A DNA stretch of 64,000 nt from Molossus alvarezi. Taxonomy: Eukaryota; Chordata; Mammalia; Chiroptera; Molossidae. Below, in pieces: positions 1 through 11,243 of the stretch. The notes below the pieces were generated by a model. That model saw only the letters and a program-made list of their open reading frames with translations, ran no database searches and was not told where the DNA came from. The stretch is taken from positions 52,144,571-52,208,570 of the forward strand of contig CM073891.1 in the NCBI GenBank assembly GCA_037176705.1, in the 5' to 3' direction. The position numbers and the translations under genes are program-made. The stretch's first letter is position 1. Every line of letters begins with the position of its first letter.

Positions 1-64
1 AATCGAACCAGCTACCTCTTGGTGCATGTGTCAACGCTCAACCACTGAGCCATACCTGCCAGGC
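1..64 (-). mobile_element. Ves-type SINE head, cut by window edge
   Basis: On the minus strand this reads as a tRNA-derived SINE head: GGTATGGCTCAGTGGTTGAG (A box) and a GGTTCGATT B box running off the window. It belongs to the branch with the ATGCACCAAGAGGT spacer between the boxes. The rest of the element lies outside the window. Confidence 0.85.
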
Positions 65-968
65 AGCTTTTTATCATTTTTGGGTAGTAGCCAATAAACT
101 GTCAAGAAGTTCTAAATATAGGGCTTTGATGGACTGAAAGATAAAAGAAAACCCATATGGTGTGTTATGTTATGAAAGTCTTTGGACTTGGAGTAAGGTA
201 AACCTTACCCTGGGATGCAGTCCAAGATGGGACATTTCCTAGCTGAATGCTGTGTTCTCAAAGAAGTGTTAATAAAATCTCTCCACGTTGCCTAGTCTGG
301 ATTTCCACATCCTCTGGGACTCTTTGTCCTCTTGAGGCAAGCATTGTGTCAGGTTGACATAGAGACTCCAACCCAAATAAGAAGCACCATCTGGAGTGAC
401 AGCAAACACGTATAGTACACATGCGTGGCGATGCCTTGCCACGTGCCAGGTGCTCATCACAGACGACACATTGCATAGTCTCCTATTCTTAACAAATTTA
501 CATTTGCAAATGTGTGTAACTATTATACCCCTAGATTAAAACCATGAAGGAGAGCTCACCACATTTATTGTCTAGGGCTGATTTGACGATTACTGTTTCT
601 CATCAAATAGAATTACTGTATTAGCATTTTGTTCTATACAACCCCTTCCTAAGATGTAAAGTTCATTTAAATCTGGGAAAAACAGAAATATAATTCTTAT
701 CTGAATGTTATAGTAAATTTATTTTTGATAATGAGTTATCTAGATGTATTATATGTTCATAATTGGTTATATCTACATATTTATTAGTACTCTAATTATC
801 CTGATCATTGCTTGAAATGGTAGAATGTTATTTTGAGAAAATAATAATGTGTTTCTTCCTGGCAATTTCCCCTTCTATTTCATTTTGTTTATGCTGGTGG
901 GAGTTTTATGCTAATTGTTACAAGGGATGAATGTTAGCAGAAATGCAAAAAGCGTTGCCAGGTGTCTT
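65..968. other. No gene recognised; AT-rich sequence
   Basis: This 0.9 kb has no convincing reading frame, splice-flanked exon or repeat that I recognise. Short frames near 258-476 have no family resemblance and no conserved context. Confidence 0.5.
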
Positions 969-980
969 TGCATTTATTTT

Positions 981-1243
981 ATTTTATTTTACTATTATTT
1001 TTTTTTATCCTCACCCGAGGACATTTTTCCATTTTTTGTTCAGATAGAGCAGGAGGGAGAGAGAGTAAGAGAGAGAGAGAGAAACATCGATGTGAAGGGA
1101 CACATCGAGTGGCTGCCACCCGCACAACCAACCAGGGCCGGGGACAAACTGCAACCGAGGTACATGCCCTTAGCGGGAACCGAACCCGGGTCTCTCTGCA
1201 CCGCAGGCCGACGCTCCAACCGCTGAGCCAAACCGGCCAGGGC
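981..1243 (-). mobile_element. Ves SINE, full length
   Basis: The minus strand shows a complete Ves element: GGCCGGTTTGGCTCAGCGGT head, B box GGTTCGGTTCCCG, a central region ending in a TCTCTC-rich tract, and a tail reading CCTCGGGTGAGGATAAAA. A 12-bp TSD, TGCATTTATTTT, flanks it at 969-980 and 1,244-1,255. The well-preserved boxes suggest a fairly young insertion. Confidence 0.95.
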
Positions 1244-1255
1244 TGCATTTATTTT

Positions 1256-1698
1256 TAAAGATTAAATTCTTAGGAGAAGAAAAGTTTCAGGTATTTAATA
1301 TGTTGAAGAAACAAAAAAGTAGAAATATTTCTTTGCAGAAGAATAAAGCTATGTCCTGAAACTAACAAGAAGGCTAAGAAGTGAGACCTGTCTCTCAGCA
1401 GAGTGCCATGAAAGCAACACAACCATTATGAAGGGTCACTTCACAGAACATCCTGGGAGCTAGGATTTCAAATACCCACTGAGGTCTGCATACAGCAAAA
1501 CTCTGTGGAAGTCACAAGAGAACTACCCAAACATAAGTGGCCACAAGATTGAATATCTGGAGATTCAGCAATAACCTATGTGAACAGAGGAACGATGGAT
1601 ACCCCAACCTCTCTCACCCCCAATTGATGCGTTGGAGAGCCCTGACAGTTTAAATGGAATAAAACCACAATTAGTTCTCTTCTATCAAAAGTTAAATG
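1256..1698. other. Nothing recognised
   Basis: No reading frame, known repeat or regulatory cluster could be supported in this 0.44 kb. Confidence 0.5.
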
Positions 1699-1906
1699 GC
1701 CCTGGCTGGTGTGGCTCAGTTGACCAGGTGTCATCCCTTGCACTGAAAGGTTACCAGTACAATTCCTGGTCAGGGCACCTGCCCAAGTAGGGGACCTGCA
1801 GGAGGCAGCTGATGGATGTTTTGCTCTAATATCAATATTTCTCTGTCTCTCCCTTTCCTTCCCTCTCTCTCTAAACATTTATACAAATATTTTAATTAAA
1901 TAAAGT
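1699..1906 (+). mobile_element. Ves-related SINE, older and diverged
   Basis: It begins GCCCTGGCTGGTGTGGCTCAG, keeps the central CAGGGCACCTGCCCAAGTAGG and CTGCAGGAGGCAGC blocks of the second Ves branch, and ends in a CTCTCTCT tract plus A-rich tail. A clear TSD is not visible. Part of the region between the A and B boxes is rearranged. Confidence 0.85.
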
Positions 1907-2729
1907 TATTGAAACTATTATTTCTTCCATGATAACAAATGTTATATTTTGTTAAATGATGAGCTACGGACAAAAATTTCTAGCCCTAGATTCAGTAGTT
2001 GTTCTTGCAGAATTCTTCCCCTCTAGCAGAAGGTAATTAGAAGCAAATGTGTAGAAATTATCTCGGTTTACACAAAAAAGGTATATGTTCACCGGTTCTG
2101 TACATATCTAATCATTTTAAACATTTCTTTTGATAATTTAATGGAAGTCTTTAGAATTTCATGGATACTTTTGGTCATGTAGTCATGTTTTCATCCTCAA
2201 GGGGGCACTTTAATATAAGCTAAATTGCTTCTCAGAGGTGTTTTCAAATGTCTACAGTAAAATTGCTTATTTCACTGGGTATCTGGCTTTTAATAGGACA
2301 TTTTCTATGTGTGGTATCTGCACTCTTTCTAGTGTAATTCCAATCTAAATATAGTTGTCATTGTCAAATGTAGAATTTTGTTCAAGATTGGTAGGTCTCC
2401 TTCTACTTTTATCACCTTCCCTGTTGAGATAGTCTTTGTCAGATCAACAAGAAACCCATGAGATTTTTTGTTCTGTGAATGATAAGTAAAATTTAACACA
2501 TGAGAGATGGTTGATTCAATGAAATAATTTTTCAGTGTTTTTTAAATTTTTACATGTTTATATTTTAATCAAATATGTGTTGTTGGTCCTAGCTCAGTCA
2601 AGTTACAAATTCCCTATAGAGAAAGCTTTGTTTTACTCTGAAAAATAAAAGTTTTTGGAGAATCTCTATGATAATTTTTGGTAAAAAAAATTATTTTTCC
2701 TCTACCTGTTTAAATTCTTGCCTCAGAAC
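1907..2729. other. AT-rich sequence, nothing recognised
   Basis: No supported gene or classifiable repeat. It is AT-rich with several T-runs. Confidence 0.5.
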
Positions 2730-3029
2730 CCTCCCTCCATAATAATAGACAGATGTAGAAGTTTTATAACGGTGGACAAAAGGGGCCACATGCTAACCCA
2801 AAAAGCTCAGGAAACGCCTATTTAGTGACCTTGAAACTCAAAGGCCTAAAGTAACCACAAAGGATAACCTGAAAGTAAAACTTTCTAACTAAAAGCAGTT
2901 TAGGGCCTGTAGTCACATGCTAGCCTGGTATCTTCCTGACAAAGGTCAACTTTCACCTTAATTGAGCCTATTGTCTTTTTGCATCTATGATAACATACCT
3001 TTGGAATGTCAGAGTAACTTCCCTTTTTC

Positions 3030-3030
<1 letters not shown>
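2730..3030 (+). mobile_element. Old LTR-like repeat, left part (interrupted by L1-A)
   Basis: The sequence around 2,770-2,960 (GGGGCCACATGCTAACCC, AAGCTCAGGAAACGCC) has the base composition of a gammaretrovirus-type LTR U3. It is cut at 3,030 by L1-A and resumes at 10,482 after a repeated 16-bp target. The resumed part contains TATAAAA-like and AATAAA motifs. The LTR assignment is inference; the interruption is seen directly. Confidence 0.45.

Positions 3031-3088
<58 letters not shown>
3031..3088. repeat. (CTTT)n microsatellite from the L1-A tail
   Basis: About 14 uninterrupted CTTT units lie between the left TSD and the T-rich tail of L1-A. On the element strand this is (AAAG)n, so the array grew from the retrotransposon poly(A) tail. 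The phenylalanine/leucine/serine reading frame across it is an artefact. Confidence 0.95.
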
Positions 3089-3331
3089 ATTTATTTATTT
3101 TATTAATTAATTTTTGTTACAGATGTTTCCACTTTTCCCCCCACTGATTCCCCCCTCCCCCTCCCTCCCTGCCCTTTACCAGTTTGTTGTTCATGTCCAC
3201 TGTTCATGCATACATGCATATAAGTTCTGTGGTTTATCTCTCCCCCACCACCCCCCTATTTAGGGGATTGTCAGTCTGTATCCCACTTCCGCATCTCTGA
3301 GACTACCCCCTTCCTCAGACGGTTATGTTCA

Positions 3332-6300
3332 TTATATTCCACAAATAAGTGAGATCATATGAAACTTGTTTTTCTCTGTTTGGCTTGTTTCACTTAGGAT
3401 GATACTTTCCAGGTCCCTCCATGTAGTCTCAAAGGATAAGAGATCTTTGTTTCTTACAGCTGCATAGTACTCCATTGTGTATATGTACCACTGCTTTTTT
3501 ATCCATTCGTCTACTGATGGACACTTGGGCTGTTTCCAGATCTTAGCTATTGTAAATAGTGCTGCTACAAACATGGGGGTACATATATTCTTTCTGATTG
3601 GTGTTTTAGGCTTCTTAGGGTATATTCCTAGAAGTAGGATCACTGGGTCAAATGGAAGTTCAATTTTTAATTTTTTGAGGTAACACCATATTGTTTTTCA
3701 TAGTGGCTGCACCAGTCTGCATTCCCACCAGCAGTGCACTAGAGTCCCCTTTTCTCCATACCCTCGCCAACACTTGTTGTTTGATGATTTGTTGATGGCG
3801 GCCATTCTGACAAGTGTGAGGTGATACCTCATTGTTGTTTTTATTTGCATCTCTCTGATGATTAGTGATGATGAGCATTTCTTCATATGTCTCTTAGCCA
3901 TTTGTATGTCCTGTTTGGAGAGGTGTCTATTTAGTTCCTCTCCCCATTTTTTAATTGGATTCTTTGCCTTCCTTTTGTGGAGTTGTATGAGCACTCTAGA
4001 TGTATTGGAAATTAACCCCTTATTTGATATATCATTGGCAATTATGCTCTCCAATACAGTGGGTAGCCTTTCCGTTTTGATGATTGTATCTTTAGCTGTG
4101 CAGAAGCTTTTGAGTTTGATGTAGTCCCATGTGTTCATTTTCTCCTTTGTTTCAATTGCCTTAGGCGATGTGTCAGTAAAAATTCTGCTGCGTATGATGT
4201 CTGAAATTTTTTTGCCTACAGTCTCTTCTAGGATTTTTATGGATTCATGAGTTACATTTAAATATTTTATTCATTTTGAGTTTATTCTCGTGTACGGTGT
4301 AAATTGATGGTCTAGTTTCATTTTTCTGCAAGTAGCTGTCCAATATTCCCAGCACCATTTATTAAAGAGGCTGTCCTTACTCCACTGTATGCTCTTGCCA
4401 CCATTGTCAAATATTAATTGAGCATATTGCCTTGGGTCCATTTCTGGGTTCTCTGTTCTGTTCCACTGGTTTATATGCCTGTTCTTGTGCCAGTACCAGG
4501 CTGTTTTGATTACAGTGGTTTTGTAGTATAACCTGATATCTGGTATTGTGATCCCTCCAACTTTGTTTTTCCTTTTCAAGATTGCTGTGGCTATTCGAGG
4601 CCTTTTTTGGTTCCATATGAACTTTTGAAATAAATGTTCTAATTCTGTGAAGTATGCCGTTGGTATGTTGATGGGGATTGCATTGAATCTATAGATTGCT
4701 TTGGGTAATATGGACATTTTAATGATGTTAATTCTCCCAATCTATGAGCAGGGTATGTGCTTCCACTTTTTTATATCTTCCTCAATTTCTTTTTTCAATG
4801 ACCTGTAGTTTTCTGTGAATAGGTCCTTTATTTCTTTGGTTAAGTTTATTCCTAGGTATCTTAATTTTTTTGCTGCAATGGTAAATGGGATTGTTTGCTT
4901 AGTTTCTCTTTCTGTGAGTTCATCATTGGTATATAAGAATGTCATGTCGATTTCTTGACATTAATTTTGTATCCTGCTACTTTGCCAAATTCATTTATTA
5001 AGTCTAGTAAACTTTTGATGGAGTCTTTGGGGTTTTCTATGTAGAGTATCATGTCACCTACAAATAATTACAGTTTCACTTCCTCCTTTCCAATTTGGAT
5101 CCCTTTTATTTTTTCTTCCTGTCTGGTTGCTGTGGCTAAGACTTCCAGTACTATGTTAAATAGGAGTGGCGAAAGTGGGCATCCTTGACTTGTTCCTGTT
5201 CTTAAGGGAAATGCTTTTAGTTTTTGCGCATTGAGTATTATGTTGGCTGTAGGTCTTCCATATATGGCCGTTATTATGTCTAGATATGATCTCTCTATTC
5301 CCACACTGCTGAGCATTTTTATCAGAAATGGATGCTGGATTTCGTCGAAGGCTTTTTCAGCATCTATTGATATTATCATGTGGTTTTTATTCTTCATTTT
5401 ATTTATGTGGTGTATCACATTTATGGATTTGCGAATATTGTACCAGCCTTGCATCCCTGGGATGAATCCCACTTGGTCATGGTGGATAATTTTTTTGGTG
5501 TATTGCTGGATCCGATTTGCTAGTATTTTGTTCAGGATTTTGGCATCTATGTTCATCAGGGATATTGGCCTGTAGTTTTCTTTCTTTGTAGTGTCTTTTT
5601 CTGGTTTTGGAATTAGAATTATGCTGGCTTCATAAAACGAGTTTGGAAGTCTTCCTTCTTTTTGAATTTTTTGACATAGTTTAAGGAGAATGGATATTAG
5701 TTCTTGTTTGAATATACGGTAAAACCCCCCCTTGAAGCCATCCAGGCCTGGGTTTTTGTTTGCTGGGAGAGTCTTCTTAAGCTCTTCAATTTCTTCTGTT
5801 GTTATTGGTCTGTTCAAGTTTTCTATCTCTTCCTGATCTAGTTTTGGGAGACTATGTGTTTCTAGAAATTTGTCCATTTCGCTTATATTGTCGAATTTGT
5901 TGCCATATAATTGTTGATAGTAGTTGTTAACGATCTTTCGTATTTCTGTGGTGTCAGTTGTTATCTCTCCTCTTTCATTTCTGATTTTGTGTATTTGGGT
6001 TCTCTCTCTTTGTTTCTTGGTGAGTCTAAAGGTCCATCAATCTTGTCTATCTTTTCGAAAAACCAGCTCTTTGTTTTATTGATCTTTTGAATTGTTTTCT
6101 TTTGGTCTCTATGTCATTTATTTCTGCTCTGATCTTTACTATTTTCTTCCTTCTACTTGCTCTGGGATTTTCTTTTTGTTTGCTCTCTAGTTCTTTAAGT
6201 TGTGAAGTTAGATAGTCTATTAGAAATTTTTCTTCTTTTTTGAGGTAGGCCTGTAGTGCTATGAACTTCCCTTTCAGAACTGCTTTCGCTGCATCCCATA

Positions 6301-8082
6301 GATTTTGTGTGGTTGTGTCTTCATTTTCATTGGTTTCCAGGAAGTTTTTGATTTCTTCCTTGATCTCCTCAGTGACCCATTCATTGTTTAATAACATGCT
6401 ATTTAGCTTCCATGGGTTTAAATTTCTTTGTATGTTCTTCTTGCAATTGATTTCTAGTTTCATGCCATTGTGATCTGAGAAGATGATTGATATAATTTCA
6501 ATCTTCTTGAACTTGTAGAGACTTAGTTTGTGTCTAACATGTGGTCTATCTTTGAGAATGTCCCATGTGCACTTGAGAATAATGTGAATTTCTGTAGTTT
6601 TGGGGTGTAGTTCTCTGTAGATATCTATTAAATCCATTTGGTCTAGTGCTTCATTTAGAGTCTCTGTTTCCTTGCTAATTTTTTGTCTAGAGGATCTATC
6701 CAGCGATGTCAGCGGGGTGTTGAAGTCCCTTGCTATGATTGTATTGCTATCGATTTCTCCTTTGGAGTCCTCCAAAAGGTTTTTAATATATTTTGGTGCT
6801 CCTATATTGGGTGCATATATGTTTATCAAGGTTATATCTTCCTGTTGGATAGATTCTTTCAATATTATGTAGTGGCCTTCTTTGTCTCTAATTATGGCCA
6901 TGTGTCTGAAATCTATTTTATCAGATATGAGTATTGCTACCCCAGCTTTTTTATCTGTTCCATTGCTTGGAAGGTTTTATTTCCATCCCTTCACTTTCAA
7001 TCTATGTAAGTCTTTTGTTGTGAGGTGGGTCTCTTGTAAACAACATATAGATGAGTCATGCATTTTTTTTTTTTTTTTTATGAATTTTTTATTTATTTTT
7101 TTGTTACAGATATTTTATCTTTTTACCCCATTGGCACCCCTCACCCCACCCCACCTCTGCCCTGTCCCTGGCTTAGCTGTCCATATCCATTGGTCATGCA
7201 TACATGCATATAAGTTCTGTGGTTTATCTCTTTCCACCGCCCCAACCCACCACCCCCTCTTCTGAGGGATGTCAGTCTGTGCCCTACTTCCATGTTTCTG
7301 GGTCTATTGTATTCCTGCGACTGTTATGTTCATTATATTCCGTATATAAGTGAGATCATGTGGTATTTGTCTTTTTCTGCTTGGCTTCTTTCACTTAGGA
7401 TAATACTTTCCAGGTCCCTCCATGTCATCTCAAAGGATAAGAGATCTTTCTTTCTTACTGCTGCATAGTACTCCATTGTGTACATGTACCACTGCTTTTT
7501 TATCCATTCGTCTACTGATGGACACTTGGGCTGTTTCCAGATCTTAGCTATTGTAAATAGTGCTGCTATGAACAAGGGGGTACATATATTCTTCCTGATT
7601 GGTGCTTCAGGCTTCTTAGGGTATATTCCCAGCAGTGGGATCACTGGGTCAAATGGAAGTTCAATTTTTAATTTTTTGAGGTAGCACCATATTGTTTTCC
7701 ATAGCGGCTGCACCAGTCTGCATTCCCACAAGCAGTGTATTAGAGTCCCCTTTTCTCCATTCCCTCGCCAACACTTGTTGTTTGATGATTTGTTGATGGC
7801 GGCCATTCTGACAGGTGTGAGGTGATAACTCATTGTTGTTTTAATTTGCATCTCTCTGATGATTAGTGATGTTGAGCATTTCTTCATATGTCTCTTAGCC
7901 ATTTGTATGTCCTGTTTGGAGAGGTGTCTATTCAGCTCCTCTGCCCATTTTTTAATTGGGTTCTTTGTCTTCCTTTTGGAGTCATGCATTCTTATCCAAT
8001 CAGCTACTCTGTGTCTTTTTATGGGAGCAATCAGTCCATTTACATTTAAGGTGATTATTGATATGTACTTATTTATTGCCAT
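3332..8082 (-). pseudogene. ORF2 (L1): L1-A ORF2 (endonuclease-reverse transcriptase), inactive
   Basis: Runs from a [17 protein letters not shown] start at 8,082 to a C-terminus ending HMISLICGI at 3,332. After removing the 926-bp nested L1-B plus duplicated target it is about 3.83 kb, some 1,275 codons, the usual length. The endonuclease segment keeps LNVNGL and the QETHL motif (around 7,027-7,041). The reverse transcriptase segment lies at 5,877-5,068 and ends at a stop (5,068-5,070) immediately before the catalytic box, which reads FVGD at 5,053-5,064 instead of FADD. Further frame breaks occur near 6,040, 5,060, 4,730 and 4,200. It cannot encode an active protein. Confidence 0.93.
7065..7978 (-). 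mobile_element. L1-B: 5'-truncated L1 nested in L1-A ORF2
   Basis: A 914-bp 3' fragment of an L1 (poly(A), 3'UTR and the last ~215 codons of ORF2) in the same orientation as its host. The 12-bp TSD GAGTCATGCATT lies at 7,053-7,064 and 7,979-7,990. Outside it the host reading frame is continuous: [11 protein letters not shown] on one side joins SICCLQETHLT on the other. The insertion makes an apparent 249-residue reading frame (7,333-8,082) that starts as the ORF2 N-terminus and finishes as the C-terminus; this is an artefact of nesting. L1-B looks better preserved than the homologous part of L1-A. Confidence 0.95.
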
Positions 8083-8127
8083 TTTTGTTTAGTGTGGTTC
8101 TATTTTTCTTCCCATTTCTTCTGGTAA

Positions 8128-9024
8128 TTACAGCAGTCTTTTTAACATTTCTTGCAGTGCTGGTTTGGTGCTAATGTATTCCCTAAGGTTTTTTTGTCTG
8201 GAAGCTCTTTATTTGACCTTCTATTTTGAATGATAGCCTTGCTGGGTAGAGTAGTCTGGGATTCAGATCCTTGTTTTTCATGATCTTGATTACTTCATGC
8301 CATTCCCTTCTGGCCTGTAGTGTTTCTTGTGAGAAGTCAGCTGAGAGCCTTATGAGGTTTCCTTTGTAGGTAACCTGTTTCTTATCTCTTGCTGCTTTTA
8401 GGATTCTCTCTTTGTCTTTAATTTTTGACAGTTTGATTACTATGTGTCTTGGTGTGGGCCTGTTTGGGTTCTTCTTACTTGGGGCTCTCTGTGCTTCTTG
8501 AACTTGAATGCCTCCTTCCTTCACCAAATTAGGGAAGGTTTTTTTTTTTGTCACTATTTTTTTGAATATATTCTCTAAGCCTTGCTTATTTTTTTCTTCT
8601 TCAGGGACTCCTATGATGCAAATATTATTCTGTTTCCAGTTGTCCCACAGTACTTTTAAGCTGTCTTCCTCTTTTTTAATTGTTTTTTTCCTTTTGGTTT
8701 TCTGATTGGTTGATTTTTTTTCTAGCCTGTCTTCTAATTCACTGACCCAGTCCTCAGTTTCCCCTACTCTGCTTTTTAGACCTTCCAATGTGTTTTTCAT
8801 TTTTGATAGGTCATTCTTCATTTCTTCCTGTTGGTTTTTAATTTCCAACTGGTTGATTTTCAACATTTCTATGTCTTTACTCATGGTGCTCATATCCTTA
8901 TACATGATGTTGAGCTGGCTCTGAATTCTAGTTCTGTTAACTTGCTTAACTGCACCTCATTTGTCTCATCTTCTGTAGAGGTCTCTTGTTCTTTCATTTG
9001 GCTTTTGTTTCTGTTTTTCACCAT
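8128..9024 (-). pseudogene. ORF1 (L1): L1-A ORF1 (RNA-binding protein), frameshifted
   Basis: The ATG at 9,024 opens MVKNRNKSQMKEQETST and the original stop is at 8,128-8,130, giving 299 codons, normal for mammalian ORF1p. The largest intact piece is 8,905-8,183. Its N-terminal half is a heptad-rich coiled coil (MLKINQLEIKNQQEEMK), then an RRM-type block around NICIIGVPEEE, then the C-terminal domain with RPTPRHIVIKL and LSADFSQETLQARREW. Compared with L1-D, about 13 nt are missing near 8,925, which breaks the frame; a second break precedes the normal C-terminus (REYISTKPALQ). Confidence 0.9.
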
Positions 9025-9141
9025 TTTGGCTATCACAGTGGGCTTTGGAGTCTGGTGGCAAGTTTTCCCTGTGGGTGTTGGTGTTTTGCTGTTTGTGGTT
9101 CCCTCTCCTGGGTTTGGATGAGCCAGGGATGACCCACTTTA

Positions 9142-9394
9142 TTTTTTTTTATTTTTTTTTATTATCCTCACCCGAGGTCATTCCCTCATCTTTTGTTTAG
9201 ATAGAGTGTGGGAGGGAGAGAGAGAGAGAGAAACATCGACACAAAAGGGACACATCGAGTGGCTGCCACCCACACGACCCAACCAGGGCCGGGGACAAAC
9301 TGCAACCGAGTTACGCGCCCCTAGCGGGAACTGAACCCGGGTCTCTCAGGACCGCAGACCGAAGCTCTAACCGCTGAGCCAAACCGGCCAGGGC
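9142..9394 (-). mobile_element. Ves SINE inserted in L1-A 5'UTR
   Basis: A full-length Ves element on the minus strand. Its 16-bp TSD, GGGATGACCCACTTTA at 9,126-9,141 and GGGATGGCCCACTTTA at 9,395-9,410, differs at one base. The host L1 5'UTR continues on both sides, so the SINE post-dates L1-A. Confidence 0.95.
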
Positions 9395-10015
9395 GGGATG
9401 GCCCACTTTAAACACCACCTTCATGTCTTAGCTTTTTTGGTTAGTGTTGCTAGCCCAGGGAATTGTAGTTATCCTCTAGCTTTTTTTTTTTTGCCTGGAG
9501 GCTATTAGTAGAGGTTACCTGAAGACCCTTGGTTTCTGAGTTGCCTGAAAAACTCCCTCAGTTGCTCAATGTAAGAGGATTTCCGAGGGTGGGGCAGCTG
9601 CTGGTTGTTAATGGGCCTCAATTAGCATTTCAATGGCCACCAGGTGGGATTGAAAATCTGATGGAGGGGCCTCCGCCTCTCCCCAGGGACCTGGGAAGGC
9701 GTAAAATGACCACAGTCCTGCATGGCTGCACTCAACAAAAGCTCTTAGCACCCTCAAAAACCTGAGTGTCCCCACACAGTTCCAATCCAGTCTGCCTTCC
9801 CTCTGCTGGAGCCCAAAGTGAGTGGCTGCTGCCAATTTAGCCTCTGTCTAGACTCTGCGTCATGGAGCCGCCTGAGACATTTAACTCGAGAGTGTTGCTT
9901 CCAGCTACGGCCAGCCGTGGCTGTGGCACCAGCAGAGGGTTTTGCACTCAGCTGAAGCCCCAGGACTGAGCCGCAGTAGCGGGACACTGCCAGGGTGGCA
10001 GCACATTTCAGCACA

Positions 10016-10270
10016 GTCCCCTGGTCCCCGCAAGTCTGTGTGGCACCAGCCGAGGGCTTAGCAGGCAGCAGAGTTCGCAGGACTCATGCAGGGTCGCAGA
10101 GGAGGCATTAGCAGCAACCTCCTGCCGCTGAGTCCCCTGGTCCCAGCAAGTCTGTGCGGCACCAGCCCAGGGCTTAGCAGGCAGCAGAGTTTGCAGGACT
10201 CAAGCGGGGTCGCAGTGGAGGCGTTAGCAGCAACTTCCCACCACCTAGTCCCCTGGTCCCCGCCCAGACC
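10016..10270 (-). repeat. 116-bp tandem repeat in L1-A 5'UTR
   Basis: Two units of exactly 116 bp (10,016-10,131 and 10,132-10,247) plus the start of a third at 10,248. Each begins GTCCCCTGGTCCC on the plus strand and contains GGGCTTAGCAGGCAGCAGAG. Repeated promoter monomers are known from rodent L1s; I do not see this unit in L1-C or L1-D. Confidence 0.9.
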
Positions 10271-10481
10271 ACTGCGGACCGTGGGCTCCTGGCCCCCTCT
10301 CGCGTCCTCACAAGCCTACCAGGATTGAGTCGGTGTCCCTGGTTATGTGGTCCTCCAAAGTGTCTTTCGGTTGCCCCTTCCTGAAGATTTGCCTTTATTT
10401 TTGTTGTGAATCCAGTTTGGTCCTGGGAGATGGTCTGTGTAGCTCCATTCACTCCACTGCCATTTTTCTTTCCCTTGATTC

Positions 10482-10890
10482 TAACTTCCCTTTTTCTAGA
10501 CCCCTTAGGGCACAACCAATGCACCAGGGCAGAGACCCCTCAATGTTATTATTATCATCTTAATTGTTGACTATTAACTATCCTGTACCTACCTATGTAA
10601 AAGAAGCATGTGTCTATCTTTTCCTTTTTATCCAATCCCAGAGTTTTCTTCACTTTGCTTTCTCCCACCACCCTAATCTATCAGCAATGAATTTTATGTA
10701 ACCCACTTATGTCTCCTCTTTTTATTGTAATGTATAAAATAAGGTGCAAAACTGCCATTCTCTGGAGCATTATCTCAATCCTTTGAGGTTTGCTTCCCAG
10801 CAATTGTGGACAGTTTTGGCTGAAATAAACTCACAAAATCCTTCATAGGTTTCAATGTTTCTTATGTTGACATAACATATGTATAACTTG
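10482..10890 (+). mobile_element. Old LTR-like repeat, right part
   Basis: Continues the LTR-like sequence broken by L1-A. It contains GTATAAAATAAGG around 10,733, then an R/U5-like stretch and AATAAA near 10,824, the arrangement expected of an endogenous-retrovirus LTR in plus orientation. Exact ends are not visible. It may be a solo LTR; I see no retroviral genes attached. Confidence 0.45.
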
Positions 10891-11228
10891 TATACATGAG
10901 AAAAACCAAGAAAACTGACTAGCTCCCTGAAATGGCCCAAACACCACCTTAACACCATTTTCAGCTAAAGACAAAACAAAATGTTGAAGGCTGGGGGAGC
11001 CGGTTATGTCCTGCTATCAGGAGAAGCACAGGAAATGAGGATTGCTGTTATGCAGATTTAAATCAATGCCTTCTCCACTGATAAAAGTTTCTAGAGATTT
11101 AGTCATCCTCATTCTATAGAGAAGGAGACACCCTGACAAATGGAAACTTCTCTTGTAAACGTAAATGTCTCTACAAAGGGTTAACTTCTACTCATATGAC
11201 AGAGACGGTCCTGTGTTTGCTGTTTCTT
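10891..11228. other. Nothing recognised
   Basis: No supported gene. The sequence could be LTR-derived but I see no defining end or motif. Confidence 0.4.
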
Positions 11229-11243
11229 AGAAATAATCAGCCT

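Larger units (their letters stand above)
3031..10481 (-). mobile_element. L1-A: near full-length LINE-1 with two nested insertions
   Basis: A LINE-1 in minus orientation, bounded by a perfect 16-bp TSD (TAACTTCCCTTTTTCT) at 3,015-3,030 and 10,482-10,497. In element order it has a 5'UTR (10,481-9,025) with a 116-bp tandem repeat, ORF1 (9,024-8,128), ORF2 (8,082-3,332), a 3'UTR and an A-rich tail that has become an (AAAG)n array. Subtracting L1-B with its TSD (926 bp) and the Ves SINE with its TSD (269 bp) leaves about 6.25 kb, a normal full-length L1. Both ORFs carry disabling mutations. It interrupts an LTR-like sequence and so is younger than that. Confidence 0.95.
9025..10481 (-). promoter_or_regulatory. 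L1-A 5'UTR / internal promoter region
   Basis: This stretch upstream of ORF1 starts at the right TSD and matches the L1-D 5'UTR (GTGGAGTGAATGG, then CAGGACCAAA, then ACAACAAAAATAAAGGCAAAT). It is GC-rich compared with its surroundings, as L1 promoters usually are. The first bases carry AAAATGGCAG, a degenerate version of the AAGATGGCGG motif of other elements here. Promoter function is inferred from family knowledge. Confidence 0.8.

Noticed and set aside
2962..3147. Frame with repeated SFFLSFFLS, hydrophobic like a membrane protein
   Set aside because: It translates the (CTTT)n tail of L1-A.
5231..5575. 114-residue plus-strand frame, with several similar ones at 3,477, 3,858, 6,261, 7,478 and 8,508
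   Set aside because: These are antisense shadows of the L1-A and L1-B coding regions.
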